A stretch of DNA of 64,000 nucleotides from NCBI GenBank assembly GCA_015680685.1, contig MNCI01006012.1, positions 160,016-224,015 on the forward strand, read 5' to 3'. How positions within the stretch are numbered: the first letter of the stretch is position 1; every line of letters starts with the position of its first letter. Shown here in pieces: positions 1 through 11,775 of the stretch. Under the pieces are notes generated by a model. It had not been told where the DNA came from and searched no databases. It saw nothing but the letters and a program-made list of their open reading frames with translations. The position numbers and the translations under genes are program-made. The stretch comes from Gnetum montanum (lineage: Eukaryota; Streptophyta; Gnetopsida; Gnetales; Gnetaceae).

Positions 1-1330
1 TAGATATGGAATGAATGGCCTCGTTCTCATCTTGACTTTTCTTAGATCTACAAATAATTTTCTTCTTATCATCAACCTTGATTTCCCAACCATGATATGG
101 TTATGGATACTATAGCTTGGCTTCAACTTCCTATATAGTTGTAAGAAAATTAGTTACGACACGCTATGTACATATTTAAAAATTTGGTCAGCTATCCCTA
201 AGCTGCTTAAAGTGGATGGTTATCCAAAATAATACTTCAAATGAAGAGAGTTAAATGGATATCTTAACACCTGTCCACCTAGTGAAGTAAGTTTAAAAGT
301 ATTCTTAGCCACTTCTTTTTTGAACATTAACAACCTAATCCACCAAGCAAAATTTTTCTAGTTTTATCTTTCTTATTAACTTTCCAAAATGAAACAAAGT
401 CTTCTTCCTTGAATGCTTTCCATTCTGCTTAGTGATCAAACCATCTCTTTATTAATGTTGCATTATGTAAGATTCTATCCTAAGCTTCATTAATTTCATC
501 CTCTCTTATTAACAGTAATGTCACCAAAGCATGTTCTTTATCTAATCATGGGTTATAAGTTTCCATAAATTCAACTATCGAAGACATAATCATATTAGTT
601 ATTCAAGCATTGAATCCATAAACTAAGCTAAATGGTGTAGTCCATATAGATTTCTAAATTCTAATCTTGTCAATCCATAGAGCTCCTTGCAATAGTTCAT
701 ATCATTTTCCAAGATTATTATGCATGGAATGTTTGATATAAGAGATCAACTTTTTATTTGTGGTATCAACTAGACCATTTCCTTGGGAATAACAATTTGT
801 GAATGAATAAAGCAAGATTAAATGCTCTAAAGCCCACCTTATGAACTCAAATGATTAGAGAGTTGTATCATTATCAGTAACAAATGATTCTATCATTCCA
901 AATTGATTGATGATATAGTTCTCAAGGAATTTAATAACATCATATGAAGTAATTCTCTTTAGAGCTTTAGCCTTTGGCCACTTAGTAAAATAATCAGTGG
1001 CTATCAAAATAAACTTGTGGCTTGCTTGAGATGGAGTAATTGCTCCTATGAAATTTAATTCTTATCTTTGAAAAGGTTTATCAATTATCTAGTTTTAAAG
1101 GGACACTAGCTTTTCTTATCTTTGGTCCATTTATTTCACACTTGTGACAAGTTAAAATTTTATCTCTCACATCCTTGTACATAGTGAATCAATAGAAACT
1201 ATATCTTCAAATATGTTACATTGTGGTTCTAGGGGATTCAAAATATAGGCCTTCATGATTATAGAATTGTTTCAATATGCCCTTAATTTTTTTATTTGGT
1301 TCACATTCTAGTAAAATACCTTTGAAATAT
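1..1330 (-). pseudogene. integrase region of C1, inactivated
   Basis: Minus-strand translation gives a gypsy integrase in pieces: a zinc-finger-like part near 1130-1300 (C-x2-C still visible), then a core near 690-1070 with a FIGAITPS motif, ATDYFTKWPKAKALKR, a DND in place of the usual DNG, and GNGLVDTTNKKL. In this family the catalytic triad is D in G-L-D-F-I, D in D-N-G and E in G-L-V-E. Here the first D reads N and the E reads D, so two of three catalytic residues are lost besides the stops. The C-terminal tail runs on to the window edge. The same domain in C2 (20241-20670) keeps all three residues, which helps confirm the alignment. Confidence 0.8.
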
Positions 1331-1479
1331 TTCCTATAGAGAGTTCCTTCGGTATAGATTTACTTCTTGGTTTTGATTATAAAAGTTCTTTCCTTGCTTT
1401 TAGGTAAATTCTTGGGAATTTCTTAGCTAATGAGAAACTTTACTATGTCATCGTACCAATTTGTAATTTAAAAAAGGGC

Positions 1480-2800
1480 TAGCACTTCTTGCCCAAATTC
1501 TTTTGTCATCATTCCAGCTAATCCCATATTCTTTATTGTTTTATAAGTTTTCAAAGAGAAATTAAATCATTGAAGTTTGATTATCTAGTTAGCTCTCTTA
1601 ATTCCAATTTCATTTTATGATAGGTTTTGTCTTACAATTGGCTCTACAGTCATGATATGAACCAAAACTTTCTGTAAATAATACTTAAAATGTCCCAAAG
1701 ATTTAATCATAGAAAATGCTTATTTTTATAATTTAGAGTAATTTCTTTTAGCTCATTTTATCTAGCAACCAAAAAATTCAATTGGTTTTTCTTTTGTTTC
1801 ATCTTTTTTTGTGAATACTTAAGCCAATGAATCATTTGAAGAAAAAGCATATGACCAGAAATCTTCTCTTAATTTTTGTTTTACTGGATATGGGGCTTCC
1901 AAAATGGATCTCTTAATTTTATCCAAAGCTTCAAGTGATTCTTTAGTCTTTCTTACTTCAACATCCTTTTTCAACATCCATGAAAGAGGCTTTGTTACTT
2001 CTATAAATCCAAGAATAAATTTCTTGATAAAGTTTACTTTTCCAAAGAAAGATCTCAATGCCATTTTATTTGTAGTATGTTCTATACCTTGAACAACTTC
2101 AATTCTAGCTTGATTAATAGCTATCCCCTTCTAATAAATTATATGCCAAAGTAGACTACTTTATTTTACTCTAAAAATACACTTTTTGGATTTAAAGAAA
2201 TATAAAATTTATTACAAATATTAAATATCTACTAGAAGTGAAATATATGATCTGACTCGTGCTTCAAATACACTATAATATCATCTAAATAAATTATCAT
2301 AATTTTCCCAATGAGTCCTTTGAAAGATGTATCCATAGCTCACTGAAAAGTAGCCCTTGCATTTGACAGGCAAAAGGACATTCTCTTGTATGCAAACATA
2401 TCTTGTTTTGTAAAGAATGTTATTTTAAATCTATTGTCCTTGTCTATTATTATTTGGTTATAACCTAGAAATCCATCTAGGAATGAGTATAATTAACATC
2501 TTGATACCTTTATCATCATTTCATCAATTCTTGGGAGTGGGTAGCTATCTTTAATTGAAGATTTATTTAAGTTCATGAAATCATCACATAGCCTTATATC
2601 TTCATTCTTTTTTCATACTAATACTAAATTAGCTATTGAAGCTAAGTACGTAATTGGATATATTATGCCAGCACCTAATAATTTCTTGATTTTAGCTTCC
2701 ATTACTAGTTCAAAAGTTAGATTAAACTTCCTTATCTTTCATAATGTTGGAAATAAAAATTCTTAAATTATCATATGACCAATAAAAACTATCTATATTT
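1480..2800 (-). pseudogene. reverse transcriptase plus RNase H of C1
   Basis: On the minus strand the ordered RT motifs are visible: MNLNKSSIKDSYPLPRIDE (about 2520-2580), KRMSFCLSNARATFQ (2341-2395) and the catalytic Y-L-D-D at 2280-2291, followed by the thumb/connection segment SFFGKVNFIKKF (about 2020-2060) and the start of RNase H with SSNDSLA near 1820. Order and spacing are those of a Ty3/gypsy pol. The reading frame changes several times and stops are frequent, so no polyprotein can be made. RNase H after about 1800 is poorly preserved. Confidence 0.85.
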
Positions 2801-2820
2801 TCTCTAAGAACTTGTATCAT

Positions 2821-3051
2821 TTACCCTTTTATGTTTGGTTCAAGTTTTATTTTAATATTAAGGAACTTTGAAATGTCTTGGCATCCTAAATTTATCATCT
2901 CATCGGCTTGATCTTCAGGGTTTTGAACATCTAATCCTTTAACTAGTTTTTGTTTAAATTCTTCCTCTAATTGTAATATCTTTTGAGGTATTCCTCTCTC
3001 ATTTGGTTCTAAATTGACATTTTTATAAGTGCAACTTTTTAAATCTCTCAT
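2821..3051 (-). pseudogene. linker region between extra RNase H and RT of C1
   Basis: An open stretch of 76 codons, rich in E, K, Q and N, lying between the RVT_3-like RNase H (3165-3547) and the RT motifs. I recognise no domain. Its place suggests the polyprotein linker just before the RT fingers. It may simply be a chance survivor of the decayed frame. Confidence 0.45.
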
Positions 3052-3164
3052 TTTCCTAAGGAATTATTTGATGGTCACTTTAAAATACTTGAAAACGTTC
3101 CTCATTATCAAGTATCATTGGTTTTGATTCTAATTCGATCATCACTTTACAACATTTAGCTATC

Positions 3165-3547
3165 CTTGACAAGTCTTGAGTTGAAGTTGCCATCACAAGT
3201 TCATCAACCTTCTAATTCTTTTCTCTTGGGATGTTTTCAATCTTATATTCCAAAAAATTTTTAAGTAATATTATCACCATTTTTTTATAGGTCTTAAGGA
3301 ATAAGCTCTTAACACTGCACTTCCCTCTAACTTAATCACATATGAGTTTTAAGTCTCCTTTAGCCTCTAATTTTAGGATTCCTTTTTCATGAGCCATTAT
3401 CAACCCCCTCCATAGAGCTTTGTATTTGGCTCTACTATTAGTATAGGGAAATTCCAATCATATAGATTTAAATTCCACTTTATTTCCTTGGCTAATTAGA
3501 ATAATACCAATTCCTAATCCTCTAGAATTACAAGCCTTGTCAAAATA
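3165..3547 (-). pseudogene. RVT_3-type (plant/archaeal-like) RNase H domain upstream of RT in C1
   Basis: Minus-strand translation starts YFDKACNSRGLGIGIILIS, then TNSRAKYKALWRGLIMAHEKGI, then KGDLKLICD and a distal KVDELVMATSTQD. This is the layout of the RNase H superfamily domain RVT_3: D in FDGA, E in AEYxAL, D in GDS, and a last D near aDxLA. The first, third and fourth acidic positions survive; the glutamate is K here. The piece is about 125 codons with three stops. It lies between protease and RT, whereas plant Tat-lineage elements, as I recall them, carry an additional RNase H after RT/RNase H, so the position is unusual or rearranged. Confidence 0.75.
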
Positions 3548-3879
3548 TAATTACTAGAATTTTTTTGATTGATTATAAAAATGCATAATTTGTATTTCTT
3601 GAATTGGGCTAACTCCTAATTCAACTTCCCTTAATTCAATTCTCTCATTTCTTCTATATAAAGTCACATTCTTGATTATCAATGGCTTGATATACATATC
3701 AATATGATTTGGTTCTCCCTTCCATGCTAACCACATATGTAAATAATCTATAGCTATGTATACAAAATAATTTTAGCTCCAACTTCTACTTAATAATAAG
3801 CTATAACAATCAAGGATATTAGCTACATGGATAGTAAGTCTACTTCTAATCCTTGAATCTAAAGCTAACTAGAGCAGTA

Positions 3880-4110
3880 TGTTTGGTAATTAATCTATTA
3901 TCCTAACTATACTCTTGTTATCTTAGACAATTTTATTATCTAATTTTTCTAGTTTTAATCCTAGTTGATCTTACATTCACAAGGGCATTAATATTGAAGT
4001 GGCTCTTGAATCAACTAAACAATTATGTAGATATCTATCTTTTAAGTTAAGAGTTAATAAGAAAGAAGAAGCATATTTTTCAACTACCACTTGTGTTTTG
4101 TTAATACATT
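3880..4110 (-). pseudogene. retropepsin-like protease remnant of C1
   Basis: The minus strand reads HNCLVDSRATSILMP, matching the LVDSGAS-x-x-x-M active-site pattern of gypsy proteases. The codons for D-S-R lie at 4004-4012. The invariant glycine has become arginine, which would inactivate the enzyme. The flanks have stops in all frames. The call rests on this motif and on its place between gag and pol. Confidence 0.6.
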
Positions 4111-4799
4111 TATGATTATTATAAATATAGTTTTTAGCGACATTGCTCACTTTCTTTTGTTCTTAATCTCTTCTAAAATTCTTCTAGAGTAACTTTGTAT
4201 TTGAAATAGTTGATATAGGCTAATATCAACTTTAATCCTTTTCAAATATTTTATTATGTCATACTTACCTTCATCATAATATCCTAATTTCCTAAACATT
4301 ATAGGAAGAGTATCCTGATGATCTTCTTCATTTAATTGATATTTTTCCTTTTATTTTTATTTTTATTTAAAAATTGTACATTTTCTAGTAGACTCAAGTA
4401 TTGCATTTAGAGGTCTAGATGTAGTCATTCTTTATTTTGCACTCTTGAGTTCATATATAGGCTCCTCAGTAGTATGGAAGTCATTGTTAGATGAGTATCC
4501 TAATTTTTAACCTTTAGATGTCTTGTCACTAGATGATCTTCTATGTAATGAACTCCTACATATGTGATTTCCTTAAACTCCTCTTTAAATTCTATCAGGT
4601 TAGAATCAACAAAGGTGTCCTTTGCTTTAGTATCATCAAATTCAACTTGAATATCTAACCTTTTAGCTTGTTTGAATTTCTATCTTCCTTAATTTTTACT
4701 TTTGACATAGCCTTTTCTAATTTGATAATTTTATTTGATATCTCTTTCAAGAGTTGTCTTTACCATATTCCTTATTTTGAAATTCTATAGAACCACTGA

Positions 4800-5750
4800 T
4801 TAATGGTAACAAATTAGGTTAACTTAAATTTTGGATAGCAAACATTCCTTTTTGAAGCTCTTTCACAGAAGGATGTGTATTATCAAAGATTAAATTCAAT
4901 TGTCTTTCCAATTCTATAGCTTCACTATAAAAATCAGCTAAAGTATTGTCAATTGGAGTTCTTCATAGTTAAATTGAGACTTTGGAATCTATAGCATTGA
5001 AAAAATTATCTCATAAAACTTCATTATTTTGTTAGAATTGAGTTTGAAATGAGCCACATACTCTTTGGAATTTCATGTTAAATTCTTTCACTTATATCTT
5101 ATTTTCCTATTTCATTTGCACTAGACCATTATGTAGCTAATGTTGCTCAATCTGATTAATAAATTGAGATAAAAATAAGGCTTTCATAGTATCCCAACTA
5201 GTGATACTATTATTTGGAAAGTTTGAATACCAAATTTGAGCCATGTCTCTAAGGTTACCAATAAATTGTCTATATGCTTAATCTTGATGTTGAATATTTA
5301 CATGAATAAGGACTAGCTCGAACTGGTGTAAATATTCCTCTACTAAATAAGCTTACTAGGAATATACAATTCTGAAAGATAATTGTAAGCTATTTTAGGG
5401 ATTTCATGATAAAAATTGAACATCAAAGGTGTGAATAGTTAAAATGGGTTAATAATGAGAGAATTAGCCATTATTTGTAAACTATGAGCTCCACTAGGCA
5501 ACCCTATTAACTTAGCTTTCCTTTTAAAAGACAAGCACTTAATTAACTATGATATCTTCATACATCATGTCTTAATTCCACTACTTAAATTTCTAGTTAT
5601 GATTTTAGTTTCTCTTGATGTAGTTCTAGTCTTAAGTTTAAATGTATTCTTGAACTTTTGAAATCTTCTTATTTATCTGAGGAATCACTCATAAGCCAAA
5701 ATAGCTAACTTATTTTGACAATTTACTTACAACCTACTTTCACCTGCCAT
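4800..5750 (-). pseudogene. gag remnant of C1 (Retrotrans_gag-like)
   Basis: Around 5140-5290 the minus strand gives RQFIGNLRDMAQIWYSNFP, then SITSWDTMKALFLSQFINQI, the pattern of the plant Retrotrans_gag core. Further on, near 4840-4930, is IELERQLNLIFDNTHPSVKE. A plausible start is the ATG at 5750 (MAGESRL). The frame is broken many times. This gag differs clearly from that of B, D, E, F and G, so C1 belongs to another lineage. Confidence 0.6.
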
Positions 5751-7002
5751 GATCAAATAAGGTTTAATATGTATTAACAACAAGAGGCCCTTCTTCTAGT
5801 ACTAATTAACTTTTTCTCATGTAGATATTATTGCAATTCCTATTGGTGATGTTCCTTCATTGCCCTTGTTTGGTCAACTTTGGCTTTCCTTATAGCTCTT
5901 ACCTACCATATTCTACCCCATCAAGGGGAAACCTCTCATTAGGCATAGCATTCTCTAGCTCTAATAGTTTCCAAGGGAAGTACTTCTCTTCCATTACAAC
6001 TAGGCACTCTTATAAGAAATCTCTAGCCAAAGGATGTTTTTTATCCTCCATCCATTTACATACCTCAATGACTAGGGAACATAGGCTGAAGCTATTAATT
6101 TCATCAATAGACACTTTTTAAACTATGTTGGAGCTTCCTCTTTGGCCTAATTAATCTCTTTTTGAGACACTTTTAGATAGACTATATTGATATCATCTAG
6201 CTGATGAACCTTTTTAGTCTTTGCAGTGGATTATATTCATTTCTAAGTTAAAGTAAAACTACATTACTCTCTATATATTCTAGCCATGACTCTTGAATGA
6301 CTTGAATTAATGGACTTCCCCAGAAGCCAAATTTGAGAGGAAAAAATTCTTTGTGCTTGTATTCATGCCTCTAAGCTCTCTCCCACATTTGTCACTTGAC
6401 CTCTAATGTAACCAAATATAGAGCTATGAACTTGGGTAGCTTAAAAGCTTTTCCTTTAAATCCTAGTATGAGGATCTATGTATAACCTACATGAATAAAA
6501 ATAGCTCCATGGTACTTTCACCGTATCTCATTGATGACTTGCTAATCAATCCTTAGAGGAAAGATGCACAAAATCAATTTAATTAAATGAGTATATACAT
6601 AATTCATCAGAAACTATATGGCTTGCATGTCGAAAAAGCTCCACTAGTAGACAATTAGAAAAACGTTATAGTAGAGATCCTCTAGGAAAGCTCTTCTCTA
6701 TGATGCTTAGTTCACAAAAATTGAAGTTGTTCTTTTAGGCTCAAACACCTAACTTACCAAACAATCCAATAAAAATGAGCTAAGGCTTAGATGTACCCCT
6801 TACTTATGGATCTTAGACAGGCTCCACTATAGTGCATTATTCATATATTGAAAACACTATTAATTTCATGGCCAAAACAAAAATTTCATGTAGAAATGAA
6901 GATCCTATGGGAAAGACTAAGTTTTGAACCTTTAGCAATGGCATTATTGTATCCCCAAGCTTTTGCTAAGTTAGCTAGTAGCAACTTGATGTTTCTTTTA
7001 AT
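5751..7002. other. unassigned stretch between C1 and F
   Basis: No LTR, primer site or RNA gene was recognised. The minus strand over about 5770-6420 reads as broken charged coding-like sequence (for example VMEEKYFPWKLLELENAMP) with several in-frame TAG and TAA codons, so it may be the 5' part of C1 or another old retroelement. The last 500 bases, up to the left LTR of F, show nothing I can name. Confidence 0.4.
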
Positions 7003-7886
7003 TGATTAGTGGTGAGGTACCCCTATGCTCAACCATATGGATCACATGTGTTCATGCACAATCTGGTCAAATTTTGTGGATGGGACTAGTTATCACATCT
7101 AGATCATTATGCTTTGATCATAGTTTGTTTTCTTCCCACTTGGATTAGTGGTAGCTCTGTCATGTATGGTTTAGTCCAAAGTGAGACATATGATGTTGTC
7201 TCTAATTCTATACTACTCCTGATAACAATAAAAAGGTAAGTTAATTAAGCTAATGGATAATGGAAAGTGAAATCTAACTAGCCTACATGCAATGGGTATC
7301 CACCCTTAATCATCTGTATACATCTTGGACTTCATGAGACTACTTCTAGGATTGCCATGCATATGTCATTAGTTGTGCCAAACAATACACTTCTAGATTA
7401 CCAAGTATCTACACTTAAATGCTCATGATTAAGGCATACACATTCTGCTTAATAACAGGAATAGTAAATAGCAATAAATGAAAATATTTAACTAAAAAAA
7501 GTAGGAAATGATTAATAATTCAAAGTAATAATAATATAAGTGAATGCTACAATGATGGAAGTAATCTCGATCTTTATTGCAAGTCATGTAACATGTCCAA
7601 GTACATCTCACTCGATCAAACGTGTCATACAATTACAAACATCATACTACAAGCATGCACTAGGAATGACAATTCTAAGGAAAGAAATTGAATACTAAAA
7701 CTATCTCTCTACTTCATGCATTCTACTTTCCCCCTCTGAGTGCCCAATTTTTTTATTTATAAGCAAACCTAGATGAGGTGACATAAGATATCTAACGTCG
7801 CTTCTTGGCTTCAACATCAGGTATCTAATGTTGAGGCTCTGATGTCACGTATCTAACATTGGGTCCTAACAAGAGATGACTCATCA
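7003..7886 (-). repeat. 3' LTR of element F
   Basis: 884 bp, direct repeat of 15312-16195. Read on the minus strand it starts TGATGAGTCATC and ends near CACTAATCA. A TATA box reads minus at about 7754-7761. The promoter array is listed separately. Confidence 0.9.
7780..7860 (-). promoter_or_regulatory. phased hexamer array in U3 of the F 3' LTR
   Basis: Plus-strand hexamers GACATA 7780, AACGTC 7794, AACATC 7813, AATGTT 7827, GATGTC 7841, AACATT 7855. Steps are 14, 19, 14, 14, 14 bp; in the sense direction 14, 14, 14, 19, 14. The first sense hexamer starts 26 bp inside the LTR end. Confidence 0.8.
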
Positions 7887-7925
7887 TACCCCCAAAAATG
7901 AATGAAAACTCATCCTCAAGTTAAA
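7887..7925 (-). promoter_or_regulatory. polypurine tract region of F
   Basis: Directly next to the 3' LTR the minus strand reads GAGTTTTCATTCATTTTTGG and then GGGTA before TGATGA. The same block (CTCGAGGA, GTTTTCATTCAGTCAT, GGGGTA) stands before the 3' LTRs of B, D and E, as expected for the plus-strand priming site. Confidence 0.7.
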
Positions 7926-8096
7926 CAGAATGAAGAATAGGCTCTTTACAAAATATTGGGCAGGTGTGGGATTATTGACCGACTTAAATAATGAATAAAA
8001 CAATTGACTCTCTACATGCCATAATGTGGAAATACAAAAATGGAACATATTATTACAAAACAAAACAAAACAAAAACAAAAACAATATTGGGAAGT

Positions 8097-10820
8097 TCAT
8101 GTGATGCTCAAAGGTGGTGGCTCTTCCATTGGTTACTTCCCTTTGTTGCTAGGCCATTGAAATTTATAGCAATTGAGCAATGCTTACAACTTCTTCTCCT
8201 CCATTCTTGGGTCATGTACTATCCAAGCTACTATACCGATGTGTGCTGGCACCGATACATCCCAAGGACATGGTAGTTGTGGGAGCATCTAATTTTCCTT
8301 CATGTACCAAGCTACAAACTATTGTCATTCTTCCTCAAAGGCCCTAGCTTTATCTCTGAGTTAATGATAATCTATCAATCTCTGAGCTAGGTTCAAAGCT
8401 ACATTCTTTTTTCCTTGATAGCTAGCTTTAACCACCTCTAATTCTGAGTTTTCCACCTATAATTTTTGCAAAGCATCCTTTCAATCTATAAAATCGTTCT
8501 CATATAATGGTTGTCACTTTTTTTTCCAACTTAGTTCAAGGATGACTAGCTATTAACATGGCATGGTTGGCATATCTAAGGTTAGCCAATGCCATGTATT
8601 CTTTTAAATCTTCTATCTGTAGATCTTTGTTCTTAACGTCTACTTGATGGACCAACGCATAGTTCTCCAAGATGGGCTGCCACTCAGGATTCTAGGTTGA
8701 CAAATAGCTGATGTGGGATTTGGCCATTTTGATTTCTTTTTCAATGATCTACTTGTACATGCCAACTTGGTCATGGATGTGCTCCTTCAGTTTCTCATGC
8801 TTTTTCACCTTATTTTACCACGAGCTAACTTCAATTACTAACTTCTAGTAAATAGCATAGACCTCCTTCATTGAGAGGATTCTATTCTCTCTATCTAATC
8901 TATTCATGTCTTGGTTTACCCTCACTAGTTGTTCTCTTCAGTAGTGGACACTTTCCTCTAGAATGTTCATTTTTCTCTCCACTATGGTCAACCTGGAATT
9001 TTTTGTGGTGAGCTACTTATTTTCTTCTTGTATAATGGTCAATGCCTTTTTGTATGCATGAGATTATGCATCAATAGTAGAGGCATTCCAAACCACCTTC
9101 TCTTTCTCTTCCTCAATAGCTACTCTCTCCTTTATTAGCCTGGTTAGCTACTCATTTCTAAATTGTTCAAGTTGGTCTAGTGGACCAAAATGGGTAGGAT
9201 CCCATCATTCGGCTCATAGGGTTACTAGAACTTGTTGTAATCTTTGTATTTCTACTTCTGCATGCTATGCCCTAACTTTTGTCATTACCAACTTTTCTTT
9301 TGTGCTAATGAGGTCTAATTGAGCTACAATGACATCACTAGGGATGTCAAACAAGGTAGTCATTACTTGGCCCATCCGCAATAGTCGATCAAGCACATCC
9401 TCATGCACCATAGGAGTCATTAAAGTCCTTACCAATACTTGCACATATCTAGTTCCTATTAGATCTATTGGGGGCATAGCAAGCACATTGAATGATTTTT
9501 TGATATGATCAGTGATGAATTCTACTGCACCTACTACATCCTCATGTTGTAGTACCATGACTATGTCACCTTCTCCAGTTTCCATCCTTACTTGGAAAGA
9601 TGCAGTGTTCCCAAAGATTTGTTGTAACCATTGGGATCCTTCTCCTCTTTATTGTATTGAGATTTCCCCCCATGTTGGTTCAGCTAATACTATGGATTTT
9701 ATAGCATCATCCATGACTCCGAATAGGTTAGAATCATCCTTGCTTTCCTCTTTAATTACTTTAGCAATCTTTTGAAGATGGCTCATTGAGGGCCTATAGT
9801 CTTGCAGTAGTAGTGATGGTAGATCTTATGCCTATGGGCACTATTCAGGCTTGCATTATGTTTTTTGTTTGTAGTTGTACTTCCTTTTCTACTTCTTATT
9901 CTTCACCAAGATCCTTTCTTGGTGCTGCAAGTTTTAGGAGTTCAACAAAGGAGACGTTCTAAGCCTTCCTAGGGATATCATTAGTATATTCTAGGATCCC
10001 AGCGCACTAACATAGCTTTCTAATTAAGAAAGGAAATGGAAGTATTGGTCTCCTAAATTTCATTTCTTCAAACTACCATTGGATTTCAATGAAGTAATAC
10101 TAGGGAAGATTGGCTGCAAATTTACCCAATAAAATGGCACTTCCCTTGGCTACTTCAATTGAGCCCTTTTGTGGAAAACAGGTGGTAAGTCTTGATCTTG
10201 AAATATTTTTTCTCCTCTAAATTCATTTCATTGTATGTTTTTTCCTCCTTGTTGTACACCTATTTCAACCATAATTTCTTGGTCTCAGGTTTAGATTTGG
10301 TTGACAAATGAGCAATCTTAGCCCCTTCATTTGGTAGGTTGAGAGTTGTAGCAATTGCTTTGACTAAATAAGGGATGATCACTCCACAAATGTTAATGGT
10401 GGTTCCCTCATCCTCATTATGCTAGAACTAATAAGTTTCACTTAGGCACCATTCACCACTTTCTGATAGAATGGGCCACAATGGGAATGCCTTGAGTTGC
10501 ATCTGAACTACCTCTAGAGCAAACTCTATGAATGGGCTGAAGTTCATCTCCATGATGATCAAAGTCAATGTGGACATTTCTAAAGTGGTAGTAAGGCAAT
10601 CAAAAGGCATTGTAAGATGTTGTCCATGCTCAAGAACTTGTGGTTCTACCACCTCCCCTTGGGCCAATTGCCCAGTAGTAGAGGCCTCTTAGTAATTGCT
10701 AAAGAATTGGGCCTCCTACTCCACATGTTCTGCATGTTCACCTTGTTGATTATGGCCACATCATCGATGCTTAGCGACTCTCTACAAGGGTTCACATTAA
10801 GCACCACTTTTTGGAGCCAT
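8097..10820 (-). pseudogene. ORF2 of element F (plant-transposon-protein-like domain plus coiled coil), decayed
   Basis: Spans ATG at 10820 to TGA at 8097, 908 codons in net frame, homologous by eye to ORF2 of B (25637-28378) and D (37120-39911). Open pieces include 10428-10667 (FIEFALEVVQMQLKAFPLWP) and 9265-9585 (VHEDVLDRLLRMGQVMTTLF). These two pieces lie in different frames, so at least two compensating frameshifts exist besides the stops. Expected features from the better copy in B are an N-terminal globular domain, then a long heptad-rich region, then a proline tail. The start is supported by TTGCAG directly before the ATG. No enzymatic motif is seen; the function is unknown. Confidence 0.75.
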
Positions 10821-11358
10821 CTGCAATCAAGTAAAGGTCAAGTGTTACGAAGGTTATATTTGTTATCATTAATTATATCTTACCTATAGCCTTACTTCAT
10901 TAAGTTCATAATGCATATGATCACAAAGTTAGAAAAATTTTCAAGGAAAAATCCCCAAAAAGTATGTTTCTCCTTTTATGACCCTTCTTAATTAGTTCTT
11001 TTTTTCCTTATATGTGGCTTATGATGATGGTTATGGGCCTATGGGTTGGAAAAATTGGATTTCTCTCATTAACGTGAGTGATTTTTCATTATAACTCCTA
11101 AAGTTTTTTATATTCTTACCTTTATGATACCTTTTAGATGATATCAAACTTTAGCAACTCAATGTAGGTTTCACATGCAAGCTAAGATGAACACTCTAGG
11201 TTCAAATGGGTTCAAACAACATAGAAATAAAAGCATATGGAAGTGCTAAATATTACAAGTGGAAGATAAGTGCACATAGCTTTGAGTTGTAAGAGAAAAT
11301 TTAAACAACTCCCCTAGTAGAAACTGATGAAAATGAATTTAGAATACCATATGGGCCA

Positions 11359-11402
11359 TATATATATAGTTTTGCATGACCTGACATCAGGTACACAACA
11401 TT
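11359..11402 (-). promoter_or_regulatory. internal promoter-like module of F
   Basis: GACATC at 11383 and AACATT at 11397 (plus strand) are exactly 14 bp apart, as in the U3 array of F, and an AT-repeat TATA-like stretch follows in the sense direction at 11359-11368. ORF2 starts about 540 bp downstream. Confidence 0.5.
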
Positions 11403-11711
11403 GAGGTCCAAAAATATTCACTATATGGGGCAACTAAACATGGAAACTAAAGCTTTGGGGTTAGTTGGAAGGTTTGAAGTTAAGTCCATCATTCTGGGGT
11501 AAGTGAAAAATTAATTTGAGGCACCAAAATTATGATAAGGTAAAGTCATCAACATGAAAAGCATTATAATGAGTAAGAAAAAGGCATTGAAATCAAAGTT
11601 GTGGATAGATCAATTTCATGATGATAAGGGAAATAATAAAATGTAATAGCTGAGCATTTGGAAGGTGAAAAATGATGTGGTTGTATCAAACAAGTACAAG
11701 TTACAAAAATT

Positions 11712-11775
11712 ACACAAGTGGATCCTCCCCAAAGGAGGCTCTAGCCTATGATACCCTTGTATAACCACACCTATA
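11712..11775 (-). other. conserved spacer block (F copy)
   Basis: Minus strand reads GTGGTTATACAAGGGTATCA, then a GGCTAGAGCCTCC and GGGGAGGATCCAC core. Related copies lie in B, D, E and G at the equivalent place. CCTCC and GGAGG could pair as a small hairpin. Confidence 0.6.

Larger units (their letters stand above)
1..5750 (-). mobile_element. C1: decayed Ty3/gypsy retrotransposon, pol-bearing, cut by the window edge
   Basis: Read on the minus strand from about 5750 downwards, fragments appear in the order gag, protease (D-S-R), an RVT_3-like RNase H, RT (YLDD), RNase H and integrase. All are broken by many stops and frameshifts. Positions 1-1525 align by eye with 19579-21110 and 1526-2225 with 29552-30243, so C1 and C2 are two copies of one family. 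No LTR or primer site was recognised on the high-coordinate side; the other end is outside the window. Confidence 0.85.

Noticed and set aside
8040-8080. AAAACAAAAC run near 8055 as a poly(A)/LINE tail
   Set aside because: It lies between ORF2 and the polypurine region of F and no LINE or SINE body adjoins it.
9512-9775. Plus-strand open frames inside F (such as 9512-9775, 10617-10889, 13160-13363, 13504-13692)
   Set aside because: They are antisense shadows of minus-strand gag and ORF2, which have recognisable homologues in B and D.
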